From Prosthecobacter algae (GTDB lineage Bacteria; Verrucomicrobiota; Verrucomicrobiia; Verrucomicrobiales; Verrucomicrobiaceae): a DNA stretch of 64,000 nt. The stretch spans positions 806,001 through 870,000 of the forward strand of contig NZ_BAABIA010000001.1 in the NCBI RefSeq assembly GCF_039542385.1. The letters run 5' to 3'. The notes under the pieces were generated by a model. It had not been told where the DNA came from and ran no database searches. It worked only from the letters and a program-made list of their open reading frames with translations. A program made the translations under genes and the position numbers. Below are positions 44,373-52,775 of the stretch, piece by piece. How positions within the stretch are numbered: the first letter of the stretch is position 1; each line of letters opens with the position of its first letter.

Positions 44373-44756
44373 TCAGGCCGCGAAACTTTCGCCGCAGGAG
44401 CAGGTGACGATGGCATTGGGATTGGTGACCTTGAAACCGCCCTGCTGCAGATCGTCGCTGAAATCCAGTTCGGAACCGCTGACGAAGAGGGCGCTTTTGG
44501 GATCAATCACCACCCGGACCTCGCTGGAGATCACCATGATATCACGGTTGGCTGGGCCATCCACGAGGTCCATTTTGTATTGCAAACCGGAGCATCCGCC
44601 GCCGACGACGGCCACGCGCAGCGCGCCGTTTTCAGCACGGCCCTGTTTCGTCAGCAGGCTGGTGAGCTTGCGGGCGGCATTGGGCAGTACTTTGATGAGC
44701 TTCTCGTTGCCGATCTTGTAGTTAGGGGCGGCTTGGGGAGCGGCGGTGGTAGTCAT
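44373..44756 (-). CDS. iscA: A-type iron-sulfur carrier (IscA/ErpA family)
   Basis: 127 residues from the ATG at 44756, with a short Ala/Thr/Pro extension before the HesB-like domain. The three cluster-binding cysteines are present: Cys55 in GGGCSGLQY and Cys119/Cys121 in VTCSCGESF. It carries clusters to apo-enzymes. Placed between hslO (17 bases upstream) and hscB. IscA and ErpA cannot be separated here. Confidence 0.92.
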   Translation of the reverse strand: MTTTAAPQAAPNYKIGNEKLIKVLPNAARKLTSLLTKQGRAENGALRVAVVGGGCSGLQYKMDLVDGPANRDIMVISSEVRVVIDPKSALFVSGSELDFSDDLQQGGFKVTNPNAIVTCSCGESFAA

Positions 44757-44773
44757 GATGCAAATGGATACGG

Positions 44774-45571
44774 TCAGGAGGTCTGGCGGGACTTCCATTC
44801 GTCGAAGTCGGACTTCGGTGTGCGGAAGATGGCAGCACAGCGCGGGCAGGTGATGGTGGCGGAGCCGTCTTCGAAAATGTAGCCCAGGTCCTCTTCATTG
44901 AGGCGGCTGAGCATGGGAAACATGCGCTCGGCAGTGCAGCCGCAGTCAAACACATAACTGCGGGTTTCAAGCAATGTCAGGTGCTCTGCTTCATCCAAGG
45001 TGAGGATATCGGCATCGGTGAGCCCGGCCAGCCATTCTTCATCGGCATCAGGCTCGGCAGAAATCTGGACGAAGTCTTCGTCCTCCAGACGGAAAATGCG
45101 AGTGAGCCGCTGCTCACTCTGGGTATAAAACTGCTCCACGGCAGCGAGCACATCGTTCCCTTGGAACTCGATCATGCTCTGTCGGTTTTGCATGTGGGTG
45201 CGGGTGGTCTGCGCAATGAACAGGGATTTGCCCGTGTCCTTGACGTCTTCCGTGAACAGCCGCCCGGTGACGCGGCCAGGGATGGTGGCGCCGGTGACAA
45301 AGATGTTCAGCAGCGGGTCATGAAGATTGATGGTCCAGGCGCAGCCTTCGTCATGGGGACGTGAAGCCAGGTGCAGGGCCACGCCCGTTAGGCCGTCCTT
45401 GAGCATCTGGTCCAGCTTGTCCGGATGCTTGATGCCGTGCTGCATGAGATGCAGGTAGTAATCCATGTACAGGGGGCCAAAACGGCCGCGTACGAGCAGG
45501 CAGTTACGCTTCCGCACAAAGTAGCAGCGGATTTCGATGGCGGACAGGTCTGGGCTGAGCATCTGGCTCAT
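44774..45571 (-). CDS. hslO: Hsp33-family redox-regulated chaperone
   Basis: 265 residues, slightly shorter than E. coli Hsp33 (about 290). The zinc-binding redox switch is intact: Cys210/Cys212 (FDCGCTAERM) and Cys242/Cys245 (TCPRCAAIF). The N-terminal domain includes LYMDYYLHLMQHGIKHPDKL and GATIPGRVTGRLFTEDV. Oxidation releases zinc and turns the chaperone on. It is the first gene in a minus-strand group with iscA and hscB, linking oxidative stress protection to Fe-S repair. Confidence 0.88.
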   Translation of the reverse strand: MSQMLSPDLSAIEIRCYFVRKRNCLLVRGRFGPLYMDYYLHLMQHGIKHPDKLDQMLKDGLTGVALHLASRPHDEGCAWTINLHDPLLNIFVTGATIPGRVTGRLFTEDVKDTGKSLFIAQTTRTHMQNRQSMIEFQGNDVLAAVEQFYTQSEQRLTRIFRLEDEDFVQISAEPDADEEWLAGLTDADILTLDEAEHLTLLETRSYVFDCGCTAERMFPMLSRLNEEDLGYIFEDGSATITCPRCAAIFRTPKSDFDEWKSRQTS

Positions 45572-45656
45572 AATCGTCGTATTTGAGGGGGGAGTGAGGG
45601 CTTTTCAGCCCCCACTCAGGGGTAGAGATGACGGCAGAAAGCCGCATCCAGGATAA

Positions 45657-46349
45657 TCAGAGAGGCTTGATGAAGAGGTCCTTGTAATAAACGACGCTCT
45701 TCGGGTCATGGGCCTGGATGGCCATGGTGCCGGGGCTGAGTTTGCGGCCAGCCATGTTTTTCAGGGCGGTGGCAGGATCCCAGCCTTCAGGCTCGGTCCA
45801 GTCGGTGGTGACTTTGCCGTTGATGCTGATGGTGATGTGCTTGCCTTCGACCTTGATACTGTAGTCAAACCATTCGCCATCACCCACAGGGGCGGTGTTG
45901 AGGACGTCCTTCACGGCATAGAGACCGCCGGTTTTCTTCGGGTCCTTGTGCTCGGTGCTGTTCACTTGGCACTCATAGCCCTTTTCAGGCCAGCCTTTGT
46001 CCTGATATTCGGTGGCAATGTAGAGGCCGGAATTGGAGCCGGACATGTGCTTCACTTTGCCCTTGAATTCGAAGCTTGTGAACTTCGCGTCGCCATTTGG
46101 GCCGACGTAAAAGAGGTGGGAGCGGCCATTGCTGACCTTGATGCTGCCATCTTCGACCGAAAAGCTGCCAGGGGTTTCTTCATTGGACTTCCAGCCGGCG
46201 AGGTCCTTGCCATTGAACATGGAGACCCAGCCCTCTGCCTGGGCGGCAGCGGAAGTGGCGGCAGGAGCGGCGGCGGACTTGTCGTCAGCGGCCTGGCAAA
46301 CGGCCAGCCCAAGAAGGACGGCCATGGCAGTGAGGTGGTTGATTTTCAT
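45657..46349 (-). CDS. Secreted DUF1080/3-keto-disaccharide hydrolase-type protein
   Basis: 230 residues from the ATG at 46349, where the signal MKINHLTAMAVLLGLAVCQA begins; the frame continues upstream without a signal. After an Ala-rich linker the DUF1080 domain opens with GWVSMFNGKDLAGWKSNEET and includes SNSGLYIATEYQDKGWPEKG and YECQVNSTEHKDPKKTGGLY, strong family signatures. It is closer to the family consensus than the 34655 protein. It lies on the opposite strand from, and divergent to, the AsmA-like gene. Confidence 0.88.
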   Translation of the reverse strand: MKINHLTAMAVLLGLAVCQAADDKSAAAPAATSAAAQAEGWVSMFNGKDLAGWKSNEETPGSFSVEDGSIKVSNGRSHLFYVGPNGDAKFTSFEFKGKVKHMSGSNSGLYIATEYQDKGWPEKGYECQVNSTEHKDPKKTGGLYAVKDVLNTAPVGDGEWFDYSIKVEGKHITISINGKVTTDWTEPEGWDPATALKNMAGRKLSPGTMAIQAHDPKSVVYYKDLFIKPL

Positions 46350-46537
46350 GGAGAACTGTGACTTACACGTTGGCTGGCCTGGAGGCAAGGGGGACGAAGG
46401 CCGATCCCACAGGTGGTTCTGCTGTTGTTTTGACGGGTGCCAGGAGGCCACCGGGAAAAATGCATGCGATCGAAACCTTCTCGAATCAGGTTTCCTCAAC
46501 CTTGTCATGCAGGGGATGAGGGTTAGCTTAGAAACAG

Positions 46538-49255
46538 ATGAAACGGATGATCCGACGCATGTTCAAGCTCGGCATGGCGAGTGCCCTGCTGGGGGGACTG
46601 TTGTATGCGGGCACGGATTCTTTTTCGCGAAAGTGGCGGGAGTTCATCGTGGGGCAGATGGCGGAGCGCGGACTGCACCTGGATTTCGAGCGTCTGATGC
46701 TGAATCCCTTTGGCGGCCTGATCGCGCGGGAAGTCCGGGTTTTCACCGGGCCGGATCGGCTTCATGTACTCGCCTCAGTGGACCGGCTGAATCTGGACTT
46801 CGATTACGGCAAGCTGATGGAGAAAAAGTTTGTGGTGGATGGTCTGGAACTCAGCCATGCCAGCGTCTCCCTGCCGGTGGATGATCCTGGCGGAGGCCAG
46901 ACGGTGATCGCCCTGGAAGATTTGAGCGCACGTGCCTTTCTGCGTGAAGGCGTTCTCGAGGTGAGGCAGGCCGAGGGCACTCTGTCGGGCATCCATCTCA
47001 GCATCACGGGGATGCTGACGCTGCCGGAAAAGAAGGCGGACGAACCTCCAAAACCCAAGATAGACAGCCTCTCTGTGGCCCATCAGATGCAGGTGCTGAA
47101 TGCCCACCACCGCCGCATCCAGCGCGCGCTGGACTGGTTGCAGCGGTTCAAATTTGACACCGTGCCGCAGCTTCGCCTGGAAGTGAACGGGGCGCTGGAC
47201 CGGCCGCAGGAACTGGCCGCCCGGCTGTTTTTTGAAACAACTGGCATGCGTTACGATTCCTATCTGTGCCAGGAACTGGTGGCCGAGGCCGAGTACAATG
47301 CGGGCCTCATTGATCTCACCCGTCTCTACCTCAAAGATCCTACCGGGCAGGTGAATGCCAGTGCCACTTGGCGGATGGGCACGCCTGAGATGCGGTTTCA
47401 ACTGACCTCCAGCGCGGATCTGCCTGGGATGGCGCAGGCTTTTTTAAACAGCGATAACCTGCGCGAAATCGTCTTTTACGGCACGCCCCACCTGGCTCTG
47501 AATGGAGTGTGGCATGTGGATGGGCCACTGGCTCAGGGAAAAAGGCCTGTGCAGGCCACGGGGCGGCTGGACTGTGGCCGCTTCAGCACACGCGGGGCGG
47601 TTTTTGACGGGCTGGAAGCCAACATTGGGGTTGCTCCAGAGGGCGTTTATGTGCGGGATCTAGTGCTGAAACATGAAACCGGCACTCTCACCGCCCAGGC
47701 TCTGTCGCATGAGGTGGGCGGCTTTCGTTATCGGGCGGTGCTACAGATGGATCCGAATGCCTTCATGCCCTTTGCGAAGATGAAGCAGACGCGGGAGCTC
47801 ATCAGCCGCTTTCAGTGTAACCCGAAGTCGAGTATCTACTTTGAGGTCGAAGGGGCCGGGCCAAAGGCGGACCTGCAAGAGTGTGTTAACAAAGGGCGGG
47901 GAGATCTGCGCAACCTTCGCTACCGAGGTGTCGATGTTGAGCAACTGGAGGCGGAGGTGGAATTCCAGGGACCGATCATGCATTTCCGCAATGCCAAGAT
48001 TCGGCGGCCAGAAGGTGTGGGCGAAGTGGCCCACGTGCATGTAAATGATGCGGTGGGCGAGAAGTGGGTGCGGCTGGAAGGCATCCGCGCAGGACTGGAC
48101 CCGGTGGCTGTGACGAGCTGCTTTGCCCCCAAAGTGGCAGACCAGATTGCCAAGTATCGCCTGCCAAATACAACGGCGGTGGAGATGGACGGAGTGATCT
48201 ACTACAAGGAGGGATCGAAGAGCGACTTTCAGGTGAAGTTCAGGCACCCCACCGGCACGGGCCGCTACTCCCTGTGGGGAGATGATTTTCTCATCGCTTC
48301 TCCTGAAGGGGAGCTGATTTTCAAGGGCCTGGACATGAAATTCGACATTCGCGGACAGCTGTTTGGCGAGGCCCTGTCTGCCAAAGGCAGCGTGGATGTG
48401 TCGCCCGGCACGAACGACTTCGATGTGGTGGTCAAGGCGGGCGAGTTCCCCTATGAGATCTTTGGCAAAAAGGTGCCTTTTGAAAAGCTGACGGCCGATG
48501 TCTCAAGCACGGGTGGCACCACGGCCTTTGACATTGATTCCTCCCTGATGGGCGGAACGTTTTCCCTGAAGGGTAAAATGGATGAAACCAAACTGCCGCA
48601 GCCCTACTCCGGGGAACTGCGGGTGGACGGGGTGAGCTTTCAGCGCTTTGCCCAGGTGTATTCCAAGACGAATGACACAGAGGGTGACATCACGGGGCAT
48701 TTCCGTTTCGCCGGGCGGCAAAATGACTGGATGGCGCTGAAGGGCGGCGGTGCGGCCATCATCGTCAATGGCAACCTGTATGCCATTCCCATCCTGGGAC
48801 CGCTGACCCCGATTCTGGGCAGTGTGCTGCCGGGGCAGATCAAGGGCTACAATCTGGCGAAGGAGGCCAACTGCACCTTTGAGATCGCCGATGGGTATGT
48901 GGTGACGGAGAATTTCGAAGCTCTGACCAGTGTGTTTAAAATCGCCATGGGCGGAAAGATTGATTTCATCCGCGATGCGGTGGATCTGACGGCGCAGGTG
49001 CGCATCCGTGGTCTCCCGGGGCTGGTATTTCTGCCCTTCAGTGAATTGCTGGAGTATCGGGGCACGGGTTCCGTCAGCGACACGAATTGGAAATCCAACC
49101 TGCTGAGCGGTAGCAGGAAGGCAACGGACCGTGCGCCACCGAGCGCCGCCAACATGCAGGCGGCGGAAAGGATCGCCGGGGAGGCGCTGCCTCCATCTAA
49201 AAAGGAGGAACCCAAAAGGCCTGCTTCCATGTTCAGCCGTCCGGGAGGAAGGTGA
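46538..49255 (+). CDS. AsmA-like inner-membrane/periplasmic protein
   Basis: 905 residues. A basic N-terminus and single hydrophobic anchor (LGMASALLGGLLYAGTDSFS) precede a long, beta-strand-rich periplasmic body with the repetitive hydrophobic-groove texture of AsmA/YhdP/TamB proteins (VRVFTGPDRLHVLASVDRLN, and the C-terminal GGGAAIIVNGNLYAIPILGP). Near the C-terminus an AsmA_2-like block (IAMGGKIDFIRDAVDLTAQV) is followed by a disordered Pro/Lys tail. Such proteins are thought to move phospholipids to the outer membrane. Subfamily is not resolved. Confidence 0.72.
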   Translation: MKRMIRRMFKLGMASALLGGLLYAGTDSFSRKWREFIVGQMAERGLHLDFERLMLNPFGGLIAREVRVFTGPDRLHVLASVDRLNLDFDYGKLMEKKFVVDGLELSHASVSLPVDDPGGGQTVIALEDLSARAFLREGVLEVRQAEGTLSGIHLSITGMLTLPEKKADEPPKPKIDSLSVAHQMQVLNAHHRRIQRALDWLQRFKFDTVPQLRLEVNGALDRPQELAARLFFETTGMRYDSYLCQELVAEAEYNAGLIDLTRLYLKDPTGQVNASATWRMGTPEMRFQLTSSADLPGMAQAFLNSDNLREIVFYGTPHLALNGVWHVDGPLAQGKRPVQATGRLDCGRFSTRGAVFDGLEANIGVAPEGVYVRDLVLKHETGTLTAQALSHEVGGFRYRAVLQMDPNAFMPFAKMKQTRELISRFQCNPKSSIYFEVEGAGPKADLQECVNKGRGDLRNLRYRGVDVEQLEAEVEFQGPIMHFRNAKIRRPEGVGEVAHVHVNDAVGEKWVRLEGIRAGLDPVAVTSCFAPKVADQIAKYRLPNTTAVEMDGVIYYKEGSKSDFQVKFRHPTGTGRYSLWGDDFLIASPEGELIFKGLDMKFDIRGQLFGEALSAKGSVDVSPGTNDFDVVVKAGEFPYEIFGKKVPFEKLTADVSSTGGTTAFDIDSSLMGGTFSLKGKMDETKLPQPYSGELRVDGVSFQRFAQVYSKTNDTEGDITGHFRFAGRQNDWMALKGGGAAIIVNGNLYAIPILGPLTPILGSVLPGQIKGYNLAKEANCTFEIADGYVVTENFEALTSVFKIAMGGKIDFIRDAVDLTAQVRIRGLPGLVFLPFSELLEYRGTGSVSDTNWKSNLLSGSRKATDRAPPSAANMQAAERIAGEALPPSKKEEPKRPASMFSRPGGR

Positions 49256-49745
49256 GGTTTCACGTTGCGCAGGGCATTGATGCAATCTATCTGCATTTCA
49301 TGGCGGGCCTGTGCAGCAGTGCGGGCGCGTTTTCTTTATCAAGACCGGAATCATGCATGAGTGATTCTGGCAGCCATTCACAGATGCAGGGAAGACCGTT
49401 AGATTCGGTCACAGTTGCGCTGCGGTATCGGGTCACAATTTCACAACGTGGCCGTCAGTGATGACGGTCAGGCAAAGTCAATCGCGGGGCAACCTGCGGT
49501 GAAGGCGAGTGAGAAAGGCGTGTGGTTCTGAGAGAAGAAAGGTCCGTATTCGGTCTTTTCCTTCATCAGGCCACCACAAACCCGGAGTCCGAATATCTCG
49601 CTGCGAATGCTCACTTCCGCCTTTCCCGCCCGGAGAGGTGAGAAAACTTCATCGCACAATGAAGAGTGAGAGATGTGATCGGCTGGCCTCACGGCCAGGT
49701 GCCCGTCTCTCGCATAAACCCGTCAGAGACATACAGCACCTATCT
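49256..49745 (+). promoter_or_regulatory. Structured leader region upstream of the Calx-beta protein gene
   Basis: 490 bases without a supported gene. It contains a hairpin GGCCGTCA/TGACGGTC with a GTGA (GNRA-class) tetraloop at 49450-49469, and a second small hairpin CTTCAT/ATGAAG near 49649. The open frame of the downstream gene extends through 49509-49745 but has no signal peptide until 49746. I compared it by memory with c-di-GMP and glycine riboswitches and could not make a match. Promoter position unknown. Confidence 0.35.
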
Positions 49746-52700
49746 ATGCACATCAGCCTTATGAAACGGGCTGCGGTCCTGTGCGCGTCGGCCATGGCCT
49801 TCGCGTCCACCGCAGCTTTTGCCCAGGAGTGGACCAGCCTCAAGGTTGGCGAACTCGCCAATTTTTCCTTTAGCCACGCCCATCTGCCGGATGGACGATT
49901 CTTGTTTGGCACTGAGGGCAAAGCCTTTGTTCAGGACACCTTCGGGGCGGCTGCGGCCACTCAGGTGGCCAATCCAACAAGCATCCTTCTGGATCCATCT
50001 TTCGTGATCAGCCGTTCCGGCACGCAGGCCCTGGTGGGCGGTGGCGGATTTTCCGGCCCATCCGGCGTGTATCTTTTTGATCCTTCCTCCCCCGCCACAC
50101 CGCTGGTGACGCCAGCCCTGGCAACCCTGCAAAATTACAATGCCGTGTTTTGGAAGCATCCCACCTCTGGCCGTGAAGGCTGGCTCATCGGCGGAGCCAA
50201 TGCAGGCTTTTCCAGCAACCTCACGTTTGTTTCCACGGATGGCCAGACCGTCCGGGCGTTGACGGCAGCTCTGAGCGCCTTTTCGGGCGGCTTGGCGACC
50301 GACGCGGAAGGAAATGTGTTCGTTAGCCTCGCGGACTTTGACGAATCGGTTAACAACAAGGTCATCAAATTCACCTCCGCTCAAGTGGATGCCGCTGTGG
50401 CCGCCGTGCTGGTGGATGAAGCTTCGCCTCTGACTGTGGCCGCTTCCACACCGGTTTTCACCGCCGATGCCTCGAGTAGTCTGGCAGCGGATTCTGCTGG
50501 TCGTCTGTGGATCACGGGCTACCAGATCAATCACCTCCAGGCCTATGACCCTGCCACCGGAGCGAATCGGCGGTTCACGCCAGACCATCCGGCGCTGGCG
50601 AATGCTGGCGGCCCTGCGGCATATGCAGTCAAAGTCTTCTCCAAAGATGCCACGGAGTATGTGAGCTTCCTGGCCAACGACAGCTTTTACACCACCACAT
50701 CGGACCTGGTGCTGGGCTATCGTCCAGCCTCGGAATTGATTGTTCGTGCGGCCCAGATCACCACGGCTTCCCAGTCCGTCTCTGAAGGGGACGCGAGCAC
50801 GACGACCGTGACGGTGACGCTGACGCCTGCCGCCTCTGCGGAAGTCACGGTGCCAGTCACCCTGGCCGGAACGGCGACGCTGGCCAGTGACTACACCACC
50901 ACGGCCCCGGCTTCGCTGGTGTTTGCCGCCGGTGAGACCAGCAAGACCTTCGACATCGCCGTGGTCAACGATTCGCTCAAAGGTGAAGGCAACGAAACGG
51001 TGGCCGTGACTCTGGGTGAACCGACCCCGACGGCGTTGGCGGGCCTCGGTGCGCTGAACTCGGAAAAGTTCACACTCACGATTCAGGACAATGATCCGCT
51101 GCCGATCATCGGTTTTGCCTCCGCTACCCGTACTGTCAATGAGGCCGATGGCACGGTGAATGTGACGGTGAATGTCTCTCCCACGGTGACTCAGACGGTG
51201 ACAGTGCCTCTGGTGATTACTGGCACTGCTACAAGCGGTGCGGACTTCACGACCGTTAGCGAACTGGTGATCGAGCCGGGTGATCTCACCAAGACCCTGG
51301 CCATCCAGGTGCTGAATGATACGACGACGTTGGAGACTGATGAAACTGTCATCGTCAATTTTGGTGCCTTGACGGCCAATCAAATCGGACTGGGCCTGCC
51401 TGCGACCCGCCAGTTTACCCTGACAATCCAGGATGATGAGAACAAGGCACGCATCGCGGCTAACCAGGAGTTTGGTACACTGCGTGTGGGTGCTGCGTTG
51501 AATGTGTCCGTTCTGACCTTTGGCGGCACGGCGGTGAAATGGTCCGCTAAGGGCCTACCTCCAGGGTTGAAGATCAATGCCAATGGCACGATCACCGGCA
51601 CGCCGACAGCTTCAGGTGAATATGACCAAGTGGTCCTAACGGCGACGAATGCTTACGGTGTAAGCACCTCCGTGGTGCTGCTGATGAATGTGGAAGAATT
51701 CCCCGCAGGCGCAGTGGGCACCTTCAGCGGCCTGGTGAATCGTTCTGGCAGCGTAACGGAAGGTCTCGGCGGCTTCGTCACGGTCACCACCACGGCCAAG
51801 GCCACCTACACTGGCAAAGTGGTGATCGGCAAAAAGACCTATGCCATCAAAGGCAATCTGGATGCCGCAACGGTGAACCCTACCGGTTTTAGCGATCTGA
51901 AGGTGGGCAGCGCCACCCAGCCGTTGAGCTTTACTCTCAATGCCACGACCGGGGCTTTCACGGGTACCTTGCCTGAAGGGGCCACCCTGGCAGGCTGGCG
52001 CGCACAGCCCGCGACGACCCGTACGGGAATTTATAACTTCCGTGCAGCCCAGGCCGGATCTCCGGCTGCCAACGTGCCCCAGGGGGCCAGTTATGGCTGC
52101 CTGAAACTGTCGCCAAAGGCCGTGGCAACGGTCACCGGCGTGCTGGCAGATGGCAGCAAATTCACCTGCAGCAGCCCTCTTTCCATCCAGGGTGATGTGG
52201 TCCTTTATCAGTCTCTTTACACCACGGTGGGCAGTCTGGCTGGCCGGGTAAATCTGGCCGATGATTTGGCCCATTCCATCACAGGAACGCTGACCTGGAG
52301 CAAGCCTGAGCAGGCGAAAGGACCCGTCTATCAGGACGGGTGGGAATCTCCCATCACTCTGGTTGCCCTGGGCGGAAAATATCGTCCGGCGGGCGGCGCT
52401 ACGCTGCCTCTGGATGCCCAGGAGTCCGCCTCCAATAATGCGGAACTGGTATTGCAGGACGGCGGCATCGAAGCCGTGGGCGGCAATACCAATCCGAAGA
52501 CCTTTGGCGTGCGCATCGTCAGCATCGCCAGCGCGACGATGGCAGCACCCCAGAAGTTGAAGATCGTCAACGCGACGGGTGCCTTCAGCGGAAGCATCAC
52601 GCTGGGCGAAGGGGCTGCCCGCAAGGTCATCCCGGTGCAGGGATTGCTGGTGCCGGATGCCGCTACGGCCAATGCCTTTGACTGCGAAGGTTTCGGCCAT

Positions 52701-52775
52701 TTCCTGCTGCCATCGGCTGCACCGGGCGTCACCCGCTCGGGGGCTGTGATCTTGTCTGCCGTGACTGACTCATGA
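49746..52775 (+). CDS. Large secreted protein with two Calx-beta domains and a He_PIG-like domain
   Basis: 1009 residues from the ATG at 49746 (or 49761), where the signal MKRAAVLCASAMAFASTAAF ends at AFAQ. Residues about 20-330 look like a beta-propeller (DGRFLFGTEGKAFVQD, LATDAEGNVFVSLADF). Calx-beta repeats lie at about 335-449 (QSVSEGDASTTTVTVTLTPA) and 453-565 (RTVNEADGTVNVTVNVSP), each ending in LTIQDN/D. A He_PIG module follows at about 570-650 (GLPPGLKINANGTITGTPTA), then a repetitive C-terminal region. Calx-beta domains bind calcium and occur in adhesins. The stop overlaps the start of the next gene (ATGA), so both products are made together. Confidence 0.8.
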   Translation: MHISLMKRAAVLCASAMAFASTAAFAQEWTSLKVGELANFSFSHAHLPDGRFLFGTEGKAFVQDTFGAAAATQVANPTSILLDPSFVISRSGTQALVGGGGFSGPSGVYLFDPSSPATPLVTPALATLQNYNAVFWKHPTSGREGWLIGGANAGFSSNLTFVSTDGQTVRALTAALSAFSGGLATDAEGNVFVSLADFDESVNNKVIKFTSAQVDAAVAAVLVDEASPLTVAASTPVFTADASSSLAADSAGRLWITGYQINHLQAYDPATGANRRFTPDHPALANAGGPAAYAVKVFSKDATEYVSFLANDSFYTTTSDLVLGYRPASELIVRAAQITTASQSVSEGDASTTTVTVTLTPAASAEVTVPVTLAGTATLASDYTTTAPASLVFAAGETSKTFDIAVVNDSLKGEGNETVAVTLGEPTPTALAGLGALNSEKFTLTIQDNDPLPIIGFASATRTVNEADGTVNVTVNVSPTVTQTVTVPLVITGTATSGADFTTVSELVIEPGDLTKTLAIQVLNDTTTLETDETVIVNFGALTANQIGLGLPATRQFTLTIQDDENKARIAANQEFGTLRVGAALNVSVLTFGGTAVKWSAKGLPPGLKINANGTITGTPTASGEYDQVVLTATNAYGVSTSVVLLMNVEEFPAGAVGTFSGLVNRSGSVTEGLGGFVTVTTTAKATYTGKVVIGKKTYAIKGNLDAATVNPTGFSDLKVGSATQPLSFTLNATTGAFTGTLPEGATLAGWRAQPATTRTGIYNFRAAQAGSPAANVPQGASYGCLKLSPKAVATVTGVLADGSKFTCSSPLSIQGDVVLYQSLYTTVGSLAGRVNLADDLAHSITGTLTWSKPEQAKGPVYQDGWESPITLVALGGKYRPAGGATLPLDAQESASNNAELVLQDGGIEAVGGNTNPKTFGVRIVSIASATMAAPQKLKIVNATGAFSGSITLGEGAARKVIPVQGLLVPDAATANAFDCEGFGHFLLPSAAPGVTRSGAVILSAVTDS

